Positions 33,901-44,620 of a DNA stretch of 64,000 nt are shown here, in pieces. The notes under the pieces are model-generated. The model was not told where the DNA came from and made no database searches. It worked only from the letters and a program-made list of their open reading frames with translations. Both the position numbers and the translations under genes were made by a program. The DNA is from Ophiosphaerella korrae (Eukaryota > Ascomycota > Dothideomycetes > Pleosporales > Phaeosphaeriaceae): positions 1 through 64,000 of the forward strand of contig JALNQF010000158.1 in the NCBI GenBank assembly GCA_028456385.1. The letters run 5' to 3'. Position 1 is the first letter of the stretch. Every line of letters begins with the position of its first letter.

Positions 33901-35220
33901 CTCAAGCCATGCGCCATAGGAATGGGCTGGGTCTCGCGCATTGCTTGCTGTAGGTGTAGCCATAGTGTCCATGCAGTGTTTGATGTGCTTTTTGAACATA
34001 GGAACGAGGGCCGTGTACCAGTTATACATCACGGCCTGAAGAGGCTTAGTGTTCAAAACTCCGTTGACGCCCCTTTCTTGTAGCGCTTGGTTTTCTTGCC
34101 TCCATCGCGCGACAGAAGCCTCTAGGCCATCTTTCTCTATGCTTAACTGTCTTGCATAAGCAAACGCGCGATCTTTTTCCTCTTTCGTGCCAGGCATGTC
34201 GTGCGGGTATTCGACTTGTTCCAAGTTGTTAACAGAGGCAAGACCCTGTTTAAGAGTGTCCAAGCCGAGGCCCTTCTGCGGCACGGGTTTGATCTTCCCA
34301 ACCAAAGAGGGCATTAGGCCGTGGTCCATCAGGTTCTTTTGTGCGGTAGGTGTGTTGACGAGCAGGTCCTGGATTTCTTCTACTGGTGGAGGCTCTTCAA
34401 AGTCTTCTGGCTGGGCGTTGATGAGCACGTTCCATTCCTCATCGGTAAATTCAGGAGAATAGTTGATGTCAAGGACCATGTCCTCGCCATATTCGTGTGC
34501 CATATCCATGTATTTGCGAATTGCTTCTTCTTGTGCGGTGCCCTCCAAGAGATTCATGGAAGCGCGTAATAGAGTCACAAATGTGTTCACATTTGGCTGA
34601 ATCTTTAGACGCACCATGTTCTTGTTATACCATTGCTCTATCCTGGCCATGGCTTCTGGGTCGGACGATCCCGTGCTATCTTGAAGAGCAAGGTCGAGGA
34701 GGGTCTGCAGGAAGATGTTGTGCGCATCCTGCATTTCCGGTGCCGAGTTAGGAAACAGAGTCGATAGACGCTTGAGGACAACAGCCGCCCGGTCTACCCG
34801 CCCTACTTTGAGGCAGGCATAGAGATTCTGGTGCAACTCTACTGGGTCGCCGCCGATGTTGAGCATGCTTTTCCTCGCCTGTGCAACAGGAGAGTATGCA
34901 GTTTCGGGCACAATAAGCGGCTTGGTAGGATCCCAGCGTGCTATCTGTGGAGAATCCGACGATTGCGTGCTCGAGTCCCAAGCTTGCATGAAGCCGTGGA
35001 AGGGCGAGGGCGGAGGTATGGGCTGCAAATCTGCTGTTGTGGCGAGGGAGCGAATCGTGGGCGGGGACGATAGCGAAGGCTGCCGTGAGGTTCGCCTTGA
35101 GTCGTGGGATAGAGTAGGACTAGAATAGAGCCGTGGCAGTGTCAATTGCTGGCGTGTGTTGTGGGCATGCGACAGGAAGGCGCCATGGCAGAGCCGCCGC
35201 CCTGCTGTCCGTGGAAGCAT
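30988..35220 (-). CDS. RPO41: Mitochondrial DNA-directed RNA polymerase
   Basis: A single-exon frame of 1410 residues, close to yeast Rpo41 (1351). The start chosen is the ATG at 35220 (MLPRTAGRRLC), whose Arg-rich, Ser-containing N-terminus fits a mitochondrial targeting peptide; the frame is open slightly upstream but without ATG. An N-terminal extension of about 700 residues precedes the single-subunit phage-type polymerase domain. Catalytic marks are in the expected order: FRGRAYPVPP, DGTCNGLQHYAALGGD (metal-binding Asp, about residue 897), RKVVKRTVMTNVYGVT (the Lys and Tyr of the fingers, about 963) and HDSFWTHA (second metal-binding Asp, about 1171). The enzyme transcribes mitochondrial DNA. 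It lies in a run of three minus-strand genes with the glycosyltransferase and the P450, with no functional link evident. Confidence 0.95.
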   Translation of the reverse strand: MLPRTAGRRLCHGAFLSHAHNTRQQLTLPRLYSSPTLSHDSRRTSRQPSLSSPPTIRSLATTADLQPIPPPSPFHGFMQAWDSSTQSSDSPQIARWDPTKPLIVPETAYSPVAQARKSMLNIGGDPVELHQNLYACLKVGRVDRAAVVLKRLSTLFPNSAPEMQDAHNIFLQTLLDLALQDSTGSSDPEAMARIEQWYNKNMVRLKIQPNVNTFVTLLRASMNLLEGTAQEEAIRKYMDMAHEYGEDMVLDINYSPEFTDEEWNVLINAQPEDFEEPPPVEEIQDLLVNTPTAQKNLMDHGLMPSLVGKIKPVPQKGLGLDTLKQGLASVNNLEQVEYPHDMPGTKEEKDRAFAYARQLSIEKDGLEASVARWRQENQALQERGVNGVLNTKPLQAVMYNWYTALVPMFKKHIKHCMDTMATPTASNARDPAHSYGAWLERCTPEALAALTISHAVTAAVRSKSPTDTDFKIAALTVRIGNDVADHINATELERRSAFLRKQRKKVRADMITKLQKGQATGERGAPSVAALPTLSHWEKTKIPLDVRTKIGALALEYLMQACTMTVTARDPRTGAEVSSTQAAFRHNIGFQHGKKVGFIVPHYQLLEKLRGEPVHSVSRVNLPMVVEPKPWSSFEEGGYYTIPTKVVRQKAGDPSQRAYAQSAIENGDMSKVLEGLDVLGKVPWQINTPILNVMVEAWNNGEGIASMVPEDCGLQPPAEPPADATRQERAKWGKKMQEYEDLKNGLHSQRCFQNFQLETARSFAQEKQIFFPHSIDFRGRAYPVPPVLNHIGSDLARGLLRFANGKELGTVGLQWLKIHLANLFGFDKASLKEREQFAMDNMDEIYDSATKPLGGRRWWLKGEDPWQLLACCMELKNALDSPDPTRYISQFPVHQDGTCNGLQHYAALGGDHAGARQVNLEPSDRPQDIYTGVAELVKEMVAVDLAKGHKYAKFIDGHITRKVVKRTVMTNVYGVTFMGAKAQVEDELRNIFPNFKETTTVQSLGQVALYVAYKIFEALGKIFNGAQEIQYWLGECGERITTSLAPDQIRDILKKHEGRGVEYDPRFKQPKKVGRAESAKLSRIAESFRTSIIWTTPLKMPIVQPYRKDSVKKVKTKLQDITVAKRSTSDAIDKRKQLQAFPPNFIHSLDATHMTLSALKCHEVGLDFAAVHDSFWTHASDIPNLNVILRDAFVRMHSDDIVERLAEEFKARYAGHMHCASIWTSSPTAQKIRAWRQEYYHSTGRTVSRNTAARHGKASIEEVALEAKRQEYLNSTDPEKVKLGQEMVTPTSIWLENPDVKQMSSFRLSFLGETKKTTAKFDQTREKVLEQEAEAIAKAKGVDATAPTEAESSTADEVAEDVAARTKGKGMRTNRVHYSTTVWIPLTFPPVPKKGGWDVTRLRESKYFFS

Positions 35221-35572
35221 CGCGTATGCCAAAGCGGTCTATGTGGGTATATCAAGGAAAGCAAATTAGAGAAACAGGCGCCGCAACAGAAAAAGAAGGA
35301 AAGGGGAAAGGGCACACGCGCTGGCTGGTGGGCGGTGGGCACGCCTGGTCGTGTTTTGCCCAAAATTCAGACCTCGAAACTCCACAGGCAAAAGTTCGAA
35401 GAATGACGAACCCTGGCCTAGCGTTGTCTTGGCGCTACTCGCCCACGCGACTGGAGGCGGTGGCGGCTACACCTCGCTCCTTGGCCTCCCCTCCATATGA
35501 CAACTTGGTGAAACACCTTCGATAATCTCTATTCTAAACTAGAAGCAGTTATTATTCTCTAAACCGGCCTTC
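35221..35572. other. Short intergenic region upstream of RPO41
   Basis: About 350 bp between the glycosyltransferase stop and the RPO41 start, both on the minus strand. It must contain the terminator of the former and the promoter of the latter. No TATA box was evident. Confidence 0.5.
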
Positions 35573-37795
35573 TTAGAACTCATCTGCCTCCACAGCAAAA
35601 GTAGGTTTAGCATTTGTTCCTGTCGTCCTCGACACGGCATCCGTCGTCCTCGGCTCTTCTTCGTCATTATCTTGCTCCACCGATTGGCTATCGTCTGCCC
35701 CTTCATCTACCCATTCCTCGTCTTCATTGCCAAAGCAAAAGAGGTCGTCTGCCTCACCAGCCACCACCTTCCTCTGCTTGCCCTTGGGGATCGTGCATCC
35801 GCCAATTTCCCTGCGAAACGTGTTGGCGTACTCAGTCGCAGTGGTTGTCCAATTCCCCGCATCCACCAGTGCCCCAGTATGCAGCAGTTGCGGCAAGTGC
35901 TGCATCTCAGGTAGGTCAGCATCGAAGGGCAGTGCATGCTGCAAGGGTGTCGAGTACGGAACTGTACGAGGTTCGGGGTTTGACCGAGGTCGAAGTGGCG
36001 CGTGGTCGCGGAGAAATGGCTCCTTGTTGCGTTCTACTTCTGACTTTAGGGGTGCAGTGCTTTCGGCTTCGTTCTGCACGGGCTGGAATTCCTCTGGTAA
36101 ATAATATAGATCGTTGTGTATCGATACAAATGCTTCGCGTGACGCAGCTGGGTATAGCAATGCATATCCTCTCGCGCGCATGAACTCGAGCATATACTCT
36201 GTCCACGCTGGCAGTGCCTCTGAGATTATCTTCTTCCGTAGCGCTGTTTTCTTCGATGCCTGGTGTTTGGCGACGCGGCTGCGAAGAAAGGAATGTAGCT
36301 CAATCCACTTGTCGCCGAAGAATAGAGTGGCGTGGCTATTTGGTGCCTGCCAAAGAAACGGGGCACTTGTTGTACTGGGAAACAATCGCGTATAATGATC
36401 TGTGTTCATATCGCTGACCCTAGGGAGTTTGAGTTTTGCGTTCCCGTCCAGTAGAAAAGAAGGCGTTTCCAGGCTTAAGCCTATGAGGTTGGTGCTATCT
36501 GCCCAGCCAAAACTAGAAAACTTGTACTCCAACAGGGTGTACATCAAATAGTGAAAATATAGAGGAGATAGCTGTGCTTGTGGTGAGAGCAGGAGTACAT
36601 GTGACTTGGTCGTGCTGGCTGGATAGAAAAGCTCTAGGAAGCGAATCGCCGCATCTTCTTGGGTCGTACGCTGGCTCACGATCTTACGTCGAATTGTCAT
36701 TCCGGAAGGCCACTTAAAGTTTTCTATATGTCGTTTAACCGATTCATCTACCTGCGCAGGCAGCTCGATGATGAGACGAGGCGGGGTGAAGCCGCTGTAA
36801 TCAGCGTCCTTGATCGACCTCAAAAGTCGCAGTACACTTGACGACTGCGGCGGCACCTGTATCAGGATATCGATTGAGTTCAAATGCCAGTTCTTGAGTG
36901 ATCCCGTATCAAGCCTGGTCATCCACATGAACCTCTCCCATTTGTCCTTGGGCATTTCAATCAGGGGTATCGCGAACAGTTGCGTCTTGCTGCGCATGCC
37001 ACGAACAAAGAAGTCATCTTCGAGTAGCGCGTCGTCCATGAAGACTACTTGAGGATGCAACATGCTCTGGAAGTGAGACACTGCGCCAACAACAGCCTTC
37101 TGAGCACGCTCATCGCTGCTGTACTCGACATAATCGGGTCGCGCATCGTGCCACATTGCAGGACAGCTATCCATGTCTATGCCGTTGATCTTCAAGACAT
37201 CATCGAGCGAGATGTCGTCTCGGCCCATGAAGGCAGCGTGTACGTGGTTTCTACTCCACTTGGACATGTCACATACCAGCGGCAGGAGGTTGGACGCGCT
37301 CTTCAAGCTTGACATGGCAAACAAGACGTTGCGGTTCGCCCTGTCATAGCCATTGGTCACCTGGGCATACTTGCGCAGGGTCTTGGCGAGGCGATAGAAC
37401 CTGATGTGGCCGTCGAAGGTATGCGGTGGGCCATCTTTGGACAGTGTGGTGCCCGGAGGCGGGCCGGTGGGTCCGGTGGTGTCGTCGTAGGCGCGGGGCG
37501 GTTCGTAGGCAGGCGCAATGGCAGGGCCCAATGGGCTCTGCTGCCATCCAAAGCTGCTCAGGACCATGTAGACAGAAAACAGCCCCACAATCGCCAGCAG
37601 CATCCGCCTCCGTCGCCAGCGAAAGGCATGGCTCCAGGCCGGCCAGCCAGACGGGCGTGCCCGCGCAAATCTGTGGTCGTCGTCTTTCTTGCCCAACTCT
37701 TCATCGCCGGGGAGCATGGCTCTGCCCAGCATGTGCCCGCGAATCATTCCCTCCTGCAGCCACCCACGGTTTGCTGAACGTCCTCTTGCTTGCAT
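35573..37795 (-). CDS. Type II membrane glycosyltransferase-like protein, 740 residues
   Basis: The frame is open upstream of 37795, but the first ATG gives MQARGRSANRG and 740 residues; later Met (MIRGHML, MLPGDEE) are alternatives. A basic cytosolic tail (FRWRRRR) is followed by one membrane segment MLLAIVGLFSVYMVLSSFGW and a Pro-rich stem, the usual layout of Golgi or ER transferases. The lumenal part contains AMSSLKSASNLLPLVCDMS, IDILIQVPPQSSSVLRLL, RLIIELPAQ and SHVLLLSPQAQLSPLYFHYL. These resemble the GT2-fold region annotated in fungi as glycosyltransferase 2, although no clear DxD triplet was identified. The C-terminus is acidic and disordered. The exact sugar donor and acceptor are unknown. 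Family assignment is from memory of similar fungal proteins. Confidence 0.65.
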   Translation of the reverse strand: MQARGRSANRGWLQEGMIRGHMLGRAMLPGDEELGKKDDDHRFARARPSGWPAWSHAFRWRRRRMLLAIVGLFSVYMVLSSFGWQQSPLGPAIAPAYEPPRAYDDTTGPTGPPPGTTLSKDGPPHTFDGHIRFYRLAKTLRKYAQVTNGYDRANRNVLFAMSSLKSASNLLPLVCDMSKWSRNHVHAAFMGRDDISLDDVLKINGIDMDSCPAMWHDARPDYVEYSSDERAQKAVVGAVSHFQSMLHPQVVFMDDALLEDDFFVRGMRSKTQLFAIPLIEMPKDKWERFMWMTRLDTGSLKNWHLNSIDILIQVPPQSSSVLRLLRSIKDADYSGFTPPRLIIELPAQVDESVKRHIENFKWPSGMTIRRKIVSQRTTQEDAAIRFLELFYPASTTKSHVLLLSPQAQLSPLYFHYLMYTLLEYKFSSFGWADSTNLIGLSLETPSFLLDGNAKLKLPRVSDMNTDHYTRLFPSTTSAPFLWQAPNSHATLFFGDKWIELHSFLRSRVAKHQASKKTALRKKIISEALPAWTEYMLEFMRARGYALLYPAASREAFVSIHNDLYYLPEEFQPVQNEAESTAPLKSEVERNKEPFLRDHAPLRPRSNPEPRTVPYSTPLQHALPFDADLPEMQHLPQLLHTGALVDAGNWTTTATEYANTFRREIGGCTIPKGKQRKVVAGEADDLFCFGNEDEEWVDEGADDSQSVEQDNDEEEPRTTDAVSRTTGTNAKPTFAVEADEF

Positions 37796-38032
37796 GCGCA
37801 CAGCTGCAGAATTGTCATTGTGTTGGGTGTCTCGGGGGAGCAAGCTCGTATCGACACACAAAACACGGAGCAGAAACGTCGACAGACCATGGCCAGGTGT
37901 GTTTTGCTGACGTGAAACTTGACACGCACGTCATCCCTGTCTGCCACTTAGCCGCACGGGCAACCACTATCCTTGCATCCGACACATGACATGAAATTCA
38001 TATATCTCCAATCAACCAGCGATAGATTCAAT

Positions 38033-39743
38033 CTACCTACGCCCAATCCACGCTTTCTCGTGCTCTGCTAGCCTCTTGTCTGCCTTCGCCAGCGCCTCCC
38101 TCAGCGCCTTCTCATTCCTTGGCTTGAAAATAACCTTGTAGTGCCTACACATGGTCACCAAACTGGTAGGATCAGCACTGCCTCGCACAGGATGGACATC
38201 GACCTCTGAGTCCGAAACCAACTCAAAGCTATTCAGCATTCGCAGAAAGACAAGATACAGCTCGCGATTGGCCAGCAGTGAGCCGGCACACATTCGATAG
38301 CCCAGCCCATATGTGAAGAGCGGTGCATCGGGCTGCTCCAGCCAGCGCGAGGGCCGGAATTCTTCTGGGTCGCGCCACACCTCAGGGTCTGTGTCAAGGT
38401 TAGTACCTGAAATGCGTTGGTAGCCGACAGCACTAGGGCGTGACCTACCCATGTTACATGCCCATGCATTCAAGTATATCGTGCTTCCAGCTGGAATCAC
38501 CTTGCCTTCATACACTACATCCTTCACCGTTGCACGTGGCAGCGCAAGCCTGAGCACAGTGTAGAATCTCAAACACTCTCGCACAAGCGCGACAATGTAC
38601 TGGCACTTCTGGTCGTCGTATGCATCGCCGAGTGGCTCTTGTTCCGAGTAATACTTTCGTATCTCCTCAATGGCTTTCTTCTGTATGTCTGGTCGTTGTG
38701 CTAGGAGAGCGACGCTCCACTGCACGAGCGTAGTGATCGTATCCAGGCCTCCCGAAAGCATTGTCAAACTGATAGATGTCAATTCCTCCTTGTTCAACGC
38801 TGCCTCTTTGTCTTGGATGATGTTTGCTTGAATGCATGGCTTATGGATACCCTTTTCCATCCTATCATCCAGGTCACGATTCAATCGGGTCAAATACACA
38901 TCTCGCCTGTTGCGGTAGTCCTTCGCAGCCTTTGTCCCTCCGCTGAATGGATTCATTCGCAGGATAGGGATATAATCTTGAAGATTGCCCGTTGTACTCC
39001 TAAACTTCGAAATCGCCGCTTCAACTTCACAAATCTCGTGAAACATGGGATCATGCCGGCTTTCCATTCGTGTTCCCCAGTTCAACGTAAGTGCGAGTGA
39101 TAACGAAAGGCGTTCGATCATTGGCATCGGATCCACACCGACAGTTCCCGCCTTCCCGGACTCGAAACCATCCTTGACGAACTCCTTGGTCTCAAGATCT
39201 AGGTGGTCGATATAAGTTGCTATCGAAGGCTTGTTCAGAGCAGATGCCGCGCCCTTCCTCCTCCGCTTAAGAGAATCATTGAAAGGCGAAGTTCCAATTG
39301 TTGTTCCTGCAGTATTAGATAGTACCTGTCATTCTCTGTCAGTTTTCCTTGGCTCAAATTCAGTTGCCTCAACCCACCTTATGAAAGGTCCAGAACACAG
39401 GTCGCGAGCTCAGTGCCTGACTATTCCCACCGAATATCTTTCTCGCCGCCTCTGCACTGTTCACCACAATGACCGGCTCATTCCCCAACTGGATCTGATA
39501 CACCGCACCAAACGTCTTGCTCCACTCTCGGTACTTTTCGGCAGCATTGTACTTGATGTTCGGAATGTTGCCGACGAGCGGCCAATTTGTGGGACCTGAG
39601 AAGCCTTTGACGCGTCGCGAGTATCGTGTGAACTCATTGGCAATAATATACGACACCGGAATGGTGATGAAGAGAACCAATAATGATCGCAGCGGATGTT
39701 CGGCGAATTGCGAGGAGATGGGGTTAACGATTATGGAGGTCAT
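38033..39743 (-). CDS. Cytochrome P450, CYP504-like (hydroxyphenylacetate hydroxylase type)
   Basis: Exons 39743-39378, 39325-38449 and 38388-38033 join in phase to 532 residues. Introns are 52 bp (GTGGGT...GACAG) and 60 bp (GTAGGT...ACACAG, branch TACTAACC). An N-terminal membrane anchor (SLLVLFITIPVSYIIANEF) is followed by WPLVGNIP. TAGTTIGTSPFNDSLKRRRK is characteristic of the CYP504 group, which includes the phenylacetate and 3-hydroxyphenylacetate hydroxylases phacA and phacB. The I helix reads SGGLDTITTLVQW, ECLR is the ExxR motif, and FTYGLGYRMCAG holds the haem Cys at about residue 448. The end RGSADPTSLVTMCRHYKV fits the same group. It probably hydroxylates a phenylacetate-type acid at the ER membrane, feeding homogentisate breakdown. 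No other pathway gene is adjacent. Substrate is inferred. Confidence 0.85.
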
Positions 39744-40719
39744 GTTGGAGGATTGCTACGCTCCTCGAGTTTCGCCAAAGCACCAATGACAAAATCGCAC
39801 AGCGGGAGTCATCGTTCTTTTATCCATCCGCACCGTTGGTGTATCTTCAGTGGTTGAAGGCGGCTAATGCGGGGAAATAGCATCACCTGTAGACTGCGGA
39901 ATTAGCGACCGTCGGCCAGACAAGCAAATAAGGATTCCGTAGTTTACGCACTGGTGATGTTTGATTGGGTAGTGGTGCGGAATGCCCTCAGTGCGTTCCG
40001 GTTCCGTGCACGTGAGAGTACCATGCAGGAACATGCATCGATGGTTCAGCGTCAACGACTCCAACGATATCGTAGTGCATTCTTCAAGATAGTTTTTAAC
40101 TGTGTTCCGTCTCGTATTAGTCTAGATATGCTAAGAGGTTCAATTATATGAAGTTATAGCCCATACGACAAGCAAATTTCTAGAATGCTCAACAATGCTG
40201 GTTCTACTCCTAGTACTTTTTCGAAAGCCCTTTTCCTTATTTTCAAGTTCTTTTATAAAGCTCTCAAATGTATAGAGTCAGTAGATGTTCGGATCACGGC
40301 TCAGAAGGACGAAGTTCGAAGTAGTCATTCTACAAGCACACAAGAGTGGATAAAGTCGAAACTTTCGAGTCAATTATTTCAAAGTAGTAGGACACCATTT
40401 GGTCACGCCTCAATGTATCCCAAGCTTGGGTCATTCTATGTCCATACCACACAGTCTTCAAGCCAGTACGAGCCGTACGCTAGTCACTAAAATAAGTGTC
40501 TGCAGTCACTCCTTCGACAACATTACTGTCATAGAGACACAACATAAACTCGTAGCTAACAGTTCATTGAGTCAAGAGTTGCCGGGAAACTGCATAAATA
40601 ACATTGATAGAGAACTGAAATTATAACCATAACATCACGAACTTTATTACCTCACACAATTCCGATTATCACCTCAAATTCCAAATTCCAAACTCTAGAA
40701 CAATTGAACTACAGGCAAG
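39744..40719. other. Intergenic, nothing recognised
   Basis: About 1 kb upstream of the P450. Short open frames only, no recognised repeat. Confidence 0.5.
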
Positions 40720-41374
40720 ATGTCGGGATCGAGTAGCCCATCAAAGGGTCCTTCGGACACACCATCGAGCCATCTTCCCAACTGTCCTCTTACGGCTCTC
40801 CTTGCAACCAAGAACGTAGAGGCTATTTTCAACGCCAATACGGACATCCATGTCAACATGAATGACTTTCGAATTAAGCCCCAGGGAGAGAAAATACCGA
40901 TGGGCACTAACTTTTGGGTAGTTGGAGTTCCAACACCACTACAGGCCCTTTTTCTAGCTATACGTTGGGCGGTACATTCGACTTTGATGCGGCCGTGGCT
41001 GCAGCCAATCGCAGCGGCTGGTTGATACAAAATTACCACTTCCCCAGTGAAAAACTTCAACAGTGGCATAAGCAATTCAAAGATGCATCCTTGACAGATT
41101 CATCATCTTACGGACAGTTTGTGTCAAGTACTTTCGGATATATCCTATCACGGAAGGATCCGAAAACAAATGAAGATATACCTCTTACGGGGATTACAAC
41201 AAATCGTACGTATACTTTCAATCGGTTTTTGCAGATGTTAACTATAGAACAGTTTTTGGGGCACTGCTTGAAGTTGAGGGCGGGAGGTGGACAGATAGGG
41301 AAGACCTAAGACTTTTTCATCATCAGTACATGCCCACAGGTGCCCCTCTTGGATGGCGCATAACGATACTTTAA
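40720..41374 (+). pseudogene. Frameshifted gene of unknown family
   Basis: Protein-like sequence begins MSGSSSPSKGPSDTPSSHLP and reads PNCPLTALLATKNVEAIFNA up to about 40910. It then continues one frame over with TLGGTFDFDAAVAAANRSGW and SYGQFVSSTFGYILSRKD. It shifts again near 41255 (FGALLEVEGGRWTDREDLR) and ends at a TAA at 41372. Two shifts in 650 bp with composition kept throughout suggest a recent pseudogene; the first shift could instead hide an intron (acceptor near 40920 preceded by CTAAC), but no donor in the right phase was found. The family was not recognised. Confidence 0.4.
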
Positions 41375-42778
41375 TCAGGGGAAGGCAAATTGAGAGATGG
41401 TCAGGTACTATTCCTCTTCAGGCATTATTGTTTTGTAAGCGTAGATTTGCATATCAATTGTGCATGCGTTGGCGCTTTAACCCTTAATGTAATACTTTAG
41501 AACCGAATGATTCATTATCGTACTTTCCTGAGTACACTCACAACCCATACGGCTCCCGATACCAATAGATGTAAATGGTTCAATGTGCTCATAAATCACC
41601 ATAAATATGAATCTAGCATTCACCAGGGATACAAACGACGCTGAAGAACCACTTTTGCGCAACACATTTTTCTCATCATCTGATAATTAATCAACTTGAT
41701 TTAAAAACTGATTCATACTGTTTGGAGATCTAGTACGAGCTGGTTTAAAATTATTGTTCCCGGCTTGAAATCTCGTCTGGCGTTTACCTAGTTCATTCTA
41801 TGTAATTTTCAGAACATTCGTCATAGTCCGTTCCTGAACACTCTACCTATTCTAATCAAGGCGTCTTAGGTGGATTTGGAGCAATACATGCCCGATGTTC
41901 ACATACGGTTTCTGTCCAGCTTTTGCGATCATTGCAGCTATAATATTCACGAAAGGACTGGACATATCCGCTACCACAGCCCCATGCTAGTTTATCTTCA
42001 CTCATTCGCCCTATTAATGTCCGGCGTTCCTCTTTTCAGCTCGGCTTTTTCAGGCCTGTGAATGATAACTTTCTCCAGTTGCCGAGATCATAAACTGACT
42101 ATTGACCTCAGGAACCTTTCCCGTCTCCGCCTCGAATTCAAATCAACATTGAATTACAAATGTGACAATGTGCCTTCGTTCTGTCATAATGTCATTGAAT
42201 GACCAAGATGTGCGCATGTTGATAAGTGAGATCATCCTTCTCAAAATAAGATAAAATATTCGACCGAATTTTTGCGGTTATCGTTTTGCCGACGTTGGGA
42301 AAACTTTAGGTATGTGTTGGCTCCAAGCCTCGAGACCTATGTCGCTATAGTCCTGAGTCACGGCATCGGTGTAGCTGCTCAAAGTGGCACGGTCGGCAAA
42401 CGGCAGATGCTCAGCCATCCAAACGGAGCATCCTCAATTTTCATACCGCTGCACCCTCCACTTCACAGCTCTAGAATCCCACAACTGTCCAACGCATCAA
42501 TAAGTCACGGGCTTCAAGCGCTGTCTTAGAATTTAGCGAGAAGTATGACCTCTAGTCTGATTGTCTGGCTGTGATGTGCGTTCGTTGGCTATATATACGA
42601 AATCACGAACAATTGACTGATACTTCAACCTTACGATAAGCTTCCCAATTTTACCAACAAACATAAACAGCTTACCGCACCATTTCTTCTGCCACATTGG
42701 CTCTCTCACTTCTCCCGTACGGCCTCTAGACATCACTCCGACATCACGATCCTTGGCAGAACACAGCTGAACTAGTTC
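41375..42778. other. Intergenic with promoter of the next gene
   Basis: About 1.4 kb without a supportable gene. TATATATAC at 42590-42598, about 190 bp before the next ATG, is a TATA candidate. The remaining DNA is A+T-rich and shows no repeat that I could recognise. Confidence 0.45.
42590..42598 (+). promoter_or_regulatory. TATA box candidate for the 42779 gene
   Basis: TATATATAC, about 180-190 bp upstream of the ATG, followed by a leader with CAAC and ACC motifs. Confidence 0.4.
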
Positions 42779-44620
42779 ATGAGCGCTCCCAATCAAAATT
42801 CAGGGCCGGCCCCGCACCAGGGCGAGCATCATTACATGCAGCACAATACCGGGGAACACGGTTTCAGCGACGCAACCGATTCGCACGAAGGGTCGGGAAC
42901 CTTGCATGATTACTATGGTGCCTACGGCCAGCAATCCATGAGCACAAACGACTTTAGCCAATACGACGGCTCAAATCAACACCCTAAGGCCACGCCACAT
43001 GCCCTGTACAGTTCACAGGTCCCCAAACCAGGATCTCAGGCAGGCTTCCAGTTTTCAGCTCGCAATGACCAGGGCCTAGTACGTGGCTACGGAAACTATG
43101 CTACTCACTCCGATGCAGAACTTCAACACCAAGAACAGCGTGCTGGATTTACAACTGCTTCTGGAGCTCCTTTGTCGCACGCGATGGCTCACAGGTCCAC
43201 CCCCTCTTTTGACAGAACGGCCGACCTCAGTTCCGTACAACCTCATTCTGAACGCACCAACGTTGACGTATTACAATCAAGTGAGCAGACTTTGTTAAGT
43301 CAGACAAAGTATGCTTCATTTCAAGGCTTGTTTCTAACTTCCGAAAACGCGAAGATTCATCGTCGCCAGGGAACCAGATTCAACCGTCTACCATATTACG
43401 ATCCAGACTCCGATCCTACGATTGCGGTCATTGAATCTGATCGCCACAGGCATGTCATGCGAATATACAACGCTATGACTAGTAGCGAACACGCTAAAGA
43501 CAACCGGGGCTCAATAGCCATGAAGCGATGGGTGGTTGAGGCACACTATCCACCAGATTTGGTAGAAGCCTATGCTCACAAATTGTTTGATTGCTTGCTC
43601 GCGCAAGCTAAGGAGGGCTTTCGTGGTTGGATACACAACGACTACGTCGCAGACGAGCGCAAGGGCGAAGATATTGACAAAGAGGTCAACTGCGCTGGTC
43701 GATTGGACAACATCGTTCTTGCACTAGAGCAAGAAAAGACCATTTGTGAAGATGTCATGAATTCGGCGTGCCAGATTCGAATGTTTGTCAATGCCCCCAG
43801 GGCTTATGCCAACCGCAAGCATCAAAATCGTGTTGGCAACAGCAAAAGGGGGAGGACAAAGGACGGAACTGATTCCAACCCAAGGCCAATGAAAACACAA
43901 AGGCCTGGTGGCAAAAGGTCAAGGACTCTGTCGGCAACGAATCTGGAAGGACGTGTTTCAAGAGACACGACACCTCAGCAACAGCAACCACCACCACTGC
44001 AAATACCGTCCTCATTCCCAGGCTTCCAAAAATCAGAGTCGCAGTTTCCCCTTTCTGGCCCTGTTATGGGAAACTATTCGGCTTCACATTCCACTCCTCT
44101 TGAAAGGGCAGGCAGGTTGGCAACACCCAGCTCACTCGGCCAGCATGGGATCAAGGCCATGTCACCACACACACCTTCACCTCAAATGCCTATTACCCCA
44201 CAGTCACATATGCCACGCATGGCTACCGCACCTCCTTACCAACAATCCACGTTCGTGTCCCCGCCACCTCTTTTGCATGACCACTTCTCTGCGCCAGCCT
44301 CACCCGACGAGTCAATCCCTCTTGGCATGAGCCCAGCGTTTGACAACTGGAACAACGGCAGAAAACTTTCTGGGCTTCTACAAGGAGCCTATAAGCAGGA
44401 GAAAACGCCCATAGACCCCATACTGTTGGAAGGCATTGTCGACCATGACATATTTAGTCAAACTCCCGATGCCTTCACTGCGCTCAGCGACATTGAAGGA
44501 CTGCAATCATATCACCCCGATGATGGCGTAGGCCATCATACGTTTGAGGAACTGTGGGCGATGCAAAATGACGCCCAGAATTTCTCGCACAGCGCCGGAC
44601 CTGCTGACGACCAGACATGA
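42779..44620 (+). CDS. Uncharacterised 613-residue protein, paralogue of the 47255 gene
   Basis: A single-exon frame begins at ATG 42779 (MSAPNQNSGP). Long disordered ends (Gln/His/Ser-rich at the front; Pro/Thr/Ser-rich at the back) flank a helical core at about 215-355. Core phrases include DPTIAVIESDRHRHVMRI, VEAYAHKLFDCLLAQAKEGF, RGWIHNDY, NCAGRLDNIVLALEQEKTIC and NAPRAYANRKHQNR, after which a basic stretch (KRGRTKDG, GGKRSR) could be a nuclear signal. No DNA-binding motif of a known class was found. The core aligns by eye with the gene at 47255 (RL....AL...K.IC, then N.P..Y...K). I recall a large Pleosporales family with such cores, often guessed to be regulators. Function unknown. Confidence 0.7.
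   Translation: MSAPNQNSGPAPHQGEHHYMQHNTGEHGFSDATDSHEGSGTLHDYYGAYGQQSMSTNDFSQYDGSNQHPKATPHALYSSQVPKPGSQAGFQFSARNDQGLVRGYGNYATHSDAELQHQEQRAGFTTASGAPLSHAMAHRSTPSFDRTADLSSVQPHSERTNVDVLQSSEQTLLSQTKYASFQGLFLTSENAKIHRRQGTRFNRLPYYDPDSDPTIAVIESDRHRHVMRIYNAMTSSEHAKDNRGSIAMKRWVVEAHYPPDLVEAYAHKLFDCLLAQAKEGFRGWIHNDYVADERKGEDIDKEVNCAGRLDNIVLALEQEKTICEDVMNSACQIRMFVNAPRAYANRKHQNRVGNSKRGRTKDGTDSNPRPMKTQRPGGKRSRTLSATNLEGRVSRDTTPQQQQPPPLQIPSSFPGFQKSESQFPLSGPVMGNYSASHSTPLERAGRLATPSSLGQHGIKAMSPHTPSPQMPITPQSHMPRMATAPPYQQSTFVSPPPLLHDHFSAPASPDESIPLGMSPAFDNWNNGRKLSGLLQGAYKQEKTPIDPILLEGIVDHDIFSQTPDAFTALSDIEGLQSYHPDDGVGHHTFEELWAMQNDAQNFSHSAGPADDQT

Noticed and set aside
37426..37989. 187-codon plus-strand open frame
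   Set aside because: Antisense to the glycosyltransferase N-terminus, Cys/Arg/Trp-rich as expected for such shadows.
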